Shown piece after piece: positions 7,785 through 9,436 of a DNA stretch of 9,436 nt. This DNA comes from Clostridia bacterium (GTDB lineage: Bacteria; Bacillota; Clostridia; Christensenellales; DUVY01). The DNA is taken from NCBI GenBank assembly GCA_026001225.1, contig BNZQ01000058.1:1-9436 (forward strand). Direction: 5' to 3'. The position numbers and the translations under genes are program-made. Under the pieces are notes generated by a model that saw nothing but the letters and a program-made list of their open reading frames with translations, did no database searches and was not told where the DNA came from. Position 1 is the first letter of the stretch; each line of letters begins with the position of its first letter.

Positions 7785-8165
7785 ATGAAAAAAGAGGTCA
7801 AAAACACGGCGAGGATCGAGTATCTGCAAGCCGTATGCGATTCCCAGATTTCTCCGGTGGAGGTCTTTATGAAACAACAGGAGACCCCCGGATCTTACTA
7901 CGTCATCGACGTGCGGATCGGGCCGAAACAGGTCAGGGGCGTCAAAATACTCGGCGCGGTCGAAATCCCTCTGCCGGAGCTTCCCCAGCATTTTGCCGGT
8001 CTGCCGCGCGATAAAAAGATCGCGGTGGCGACGTGGGGCACGCAATGCACGTTGGCGAAAGCGGCCAGCCTGATGCTCCTGAACGCCGGATACGACGTGA
8101 TCGAGATCGGCGGCGGCCTTGCCGCATGGAAGGAATCCGGCTTGCCCACCGAGCCTGTGGCATAG
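7785..8165 (+). CDS. Rhodanese-like domain protein, altered active site
   Basis: This is a 126-residue single-domain rhodanese-like protein, probably cytoplasmic, with no signal peptide. Visible features are the VIDVR strand (40-44), GAVEIPLPEL (58-67), the active-site loop VATWGTQCTLA (81-91) and the C-terminal GGGLAAWKESG (109-119). Rhodaneses carry sulfur on a cysteine at the start of this loop. Compared with the related pattern YCWGPGC, Thr83 occupies that place and Cys88 the second cysteine. It may be inactive, a binding protein, or use Cys88. GAGGT lies nine bases before the ATG. It has its own promoter and terminator. Confidence 0.88.
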   Translation: MKKEVKNTARIEYLQAVCDSQISPVEVFMKQQETPGSYYVIDVRIGPKQVRGVKILGAVEIPLPELPQHFAGLPRDKKIAVATWGTQCTLAKAASLMLLNAGYDVIEIGGGLAAWKESGLPTEPVA

Positions 8166-8199
8166 GGAAGCATAGCGCGGGGTAAAAGCAAAAATGAAC

Positions 8200-8245
8200 A
8201 CGCTCGGAGAAAGGAAGAACACGCTCTCCGGGCGTTTCTTTTTTT
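8200..8245 (+). terminator. Intrinsic terminator after the rhodanese-like gene
   Basis: ACGCTCGGAGA (8200-8210) pairs along 11 bp, with one G-U, with TCTCCGGGCGT (8225-8235). The loop is 14 nt and the stem is followed by a T-rich run to 8245. Confidence 0.85.
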
Positions 8246-8253
8246 CGTATTGA

Positions 8254-8277
8254 GCGGACGGCCGCGTAACGGAAAAC
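8254..8277 (+). repeat. 24-bp direct repeat, right copy
   Basis: It is identical to 6509-6532, the last eight ATPase codons. In the same reading frame the sequence continues GAA AGC GTA CCT TAA, so this may be the displaced original end of the ATPase gene. It lies between the rhodanese terminator and the stop codon of the leftward ATPase gene. Confidence 0.85.
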
Positions 8278-8288
8278 GAAAGCGTACC

Positions 8289-9398
8289 TTAAAGAATCCG
8301 AACCGGAATCAAACAGTTTTCGCGGTCGATCGGCATTACGGTTTCACTCATGCAAATAATACCGCCGGCGCCCCGTTGCAAGGCCGCTTTCTCTATGACG
8401 TCGAATTTTTTAATTTCTTTTTTATCCGGCCTTGCCGACAGCTTGATTTCCAACGGGTGGATCGCTTGGGCGATCTGTACGAACAAATCGATCTCTTTAC
8501 TGTTAGAATCGCGATAATACGTCAAATCGGGATAGAGCGAGGAATAAGCGTATCCTTTCAGCAGCTCCGTTACGACAAAGGTTTCAAAGAACGCGCCGCT
8601 TGCCGCGCCGTCCGTCAGGGTTTCCGGCGTGGGCCAGCGGGTTAAAAACGCGCAAAGCCCCGTATCCCAAAAATACAGCTTGGGCGTTTTGGCGAGGCGT
8701 TTTAATCGATTGTTAAAATACGGCTGAAGCAGATAAACAATATTCATGCTTTCCAGCAATTTCAGCCACGAGTCGGCGGTAGGTTGCGATATTTCAGCCA
8801 CTCTCGCCAATTTTACGAGATTCAGTTGTTGCGCGGTTTCCGCGGCGCAAGCGGTCAAGAATTTGCGGAACTTGAGTGTTTCCGATACGCCGCCGATCTC
8901 CATAACGTCGCGTATAAGGTAGGAATCAACATAAGAGTTAAAATACAGCGGACGCTCCTCCGGATTGAGAGACAGGGCTTGCGGCATACCGCCCCGCCAA
9001 ATATGACGAAAAATCTCGGTGATTTCCGTGAGTTTGGTTTGCGCTTCGCGCCGAAGCAGGGACTCTAAATCAAACGCGAGCGGCGCGTCAAAGCGATAGC
9101 CGCAAAGCTCGCTTCGGCTCAAACCGTGCAACTCCATAATGCCGATTCGCCCCGCCAAACTTTCGGTTACATTTTTTATCATGGAGTATTTTTGCGAACC
9201 TATCAACCAAAATTGCCCCCGAACCTCGGAATTGTCGCAAAGAATTTTAATTTGATTGAACAATTGCGGAGCGTATTGCACCTCGTCGATCAGAATCGGC
9301 GGTTTGTACCTTTGGAAAAACAGGGCGGGATCTTTTTGGGCCGTTTCCCGCGCATCCATGTTATCCAACGAAACGCCAAATAAATTTCGTTCGCACAT
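8289..9398 (-). CDS. DUF4143-type AAA ATPase, lacking a visible Walker A
   Basis: The 369 visible residues match the common two-domain AAA_14/DUF4143 ATPases, whose cellular role is mostly unknown. Walker B is PPILIDEVQ (33-41), and the sensor-like WLIGSQK lies at 64-70. A winged-helix-like stretch spans about 175-225, followed by KLYFWDTGL (240-248). The C-terminal nuclease-like core has EID (302-304) and EIK (317-319), as in PD-(D/E)XK folds. Family members normally have a P-loop about 15 residues before the VSLDN segment (9-13). The frame stays open to the window edge, but the codons there show no GKT. GGAGG lies five bases before this ATG. The gene is probably truncated or rearranged at its 5' end. 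Confidence 0.85.
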   Translation of the reverse strand: MCERNLFGVSLDNMDARETAQKDPALFFQRYKPPILIDEVQYAPQLFNQIKILCDNSEVRGQFWLIGSQKYSMIKNVTESLAGRIGIMELHGLSRSELCGYRFDAPLAFDLESLLRREAQTKLTEITEIFRHIWRGGMPQALSLNPEERPLYFNSYVDSYLIRDVMEIGGVSETLKFRKFLTACAAETAQQLNLVKLARVAEISQPTADSWLKLLESMNIVYLLQPYFNNRLKRLAKTPKLYFWDTGLCAFLTRWPTPETLTDGAASGAFFETFVVTELLKGYAYSSLYPDLTYYRDSNSKEIDLFVQIAQAIHPLEIKLSARPDKKEIKKFDVIEKAALQRGAGGIICMSETVMPIDRENCLIPVRIL

Positions 9399-9436
9399 AA
9401 AAACCTCCGCCTCCGCGCATCGTACAGTGTAGTCAC

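Noticed and set aside
8250..8645. + strand open frame of 131 codons
   Set aside because: It lies antisense to the well-supported DUF4143 ATPase gene and shows no family features.

Overview
The window looks like chromosomal DNA from a low-to-mid GC Firmicute, probably a clostridial lineage. This is inferred from the 23S and 5S sequence style, the spacer motifs, strong AGGAGG-type ribosome binding sites and sigma-A-type promoters. No 16S gene is present, so placement is not firm.

Bases 1-640 are upstream DNA and rRNA spacer with no tRNA and no 16S. The 23S rRNA (about 641-3580) and an intact 5S rRNA (about 3685-3800) follow on the + strand. They are bracketed by long-range complementary sequences typical of pre-23S processing stems. 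A strong intrinsic terminator closes the 5S gene.

The most unusual part is 3841-4532. Two tandem units of about 320 bp each join a REP-like double hairpin to a headless 5S rRNA copy. That copy is interrupted at the loop E/helix IV junction by a 128-bp imperfect palindrome, and it ends in its own copy of the 5S terminator. A third unit starts but is cut short after the hairpins. The two palindromes are identical by eye, while the DNA around them has diverged.

A perfect-consensus promoter overlapped by nested palindromes (4617-4654) precedes a two-gene ABC exporter operon. It encodes an FtsX/MacB-type permease (4714-5856) and a LolD/MacB-type ATPase (5888-6535). The ATPase stop codon abuts an 86-bp element with perfect 20-bp terminal inverted repeats, which carries what looks like the tail of a transposase. 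An AraC-family regulator (6887-7678) and a rhodanese-like protein with a substituted active-site cysteine (7785-8165) follow, each with its own promoter. The last 24 bases of the ATPase coding sequence before its stop recur exactly at 8254-8277, so the AraC/rhodanese segment is flanked by a 24-bp direct repeat.

On the - strand, 8289-9398 encodes a DUF4143-type AAA ATPase. It keeps Walker B but lacks a visible Walker A.

The likely working units are the rRNA operon, the regulated ABC exporter, and independently transcribed regulator and rhodanese genes. Repeats and mobile-element debris mark the joins between them.
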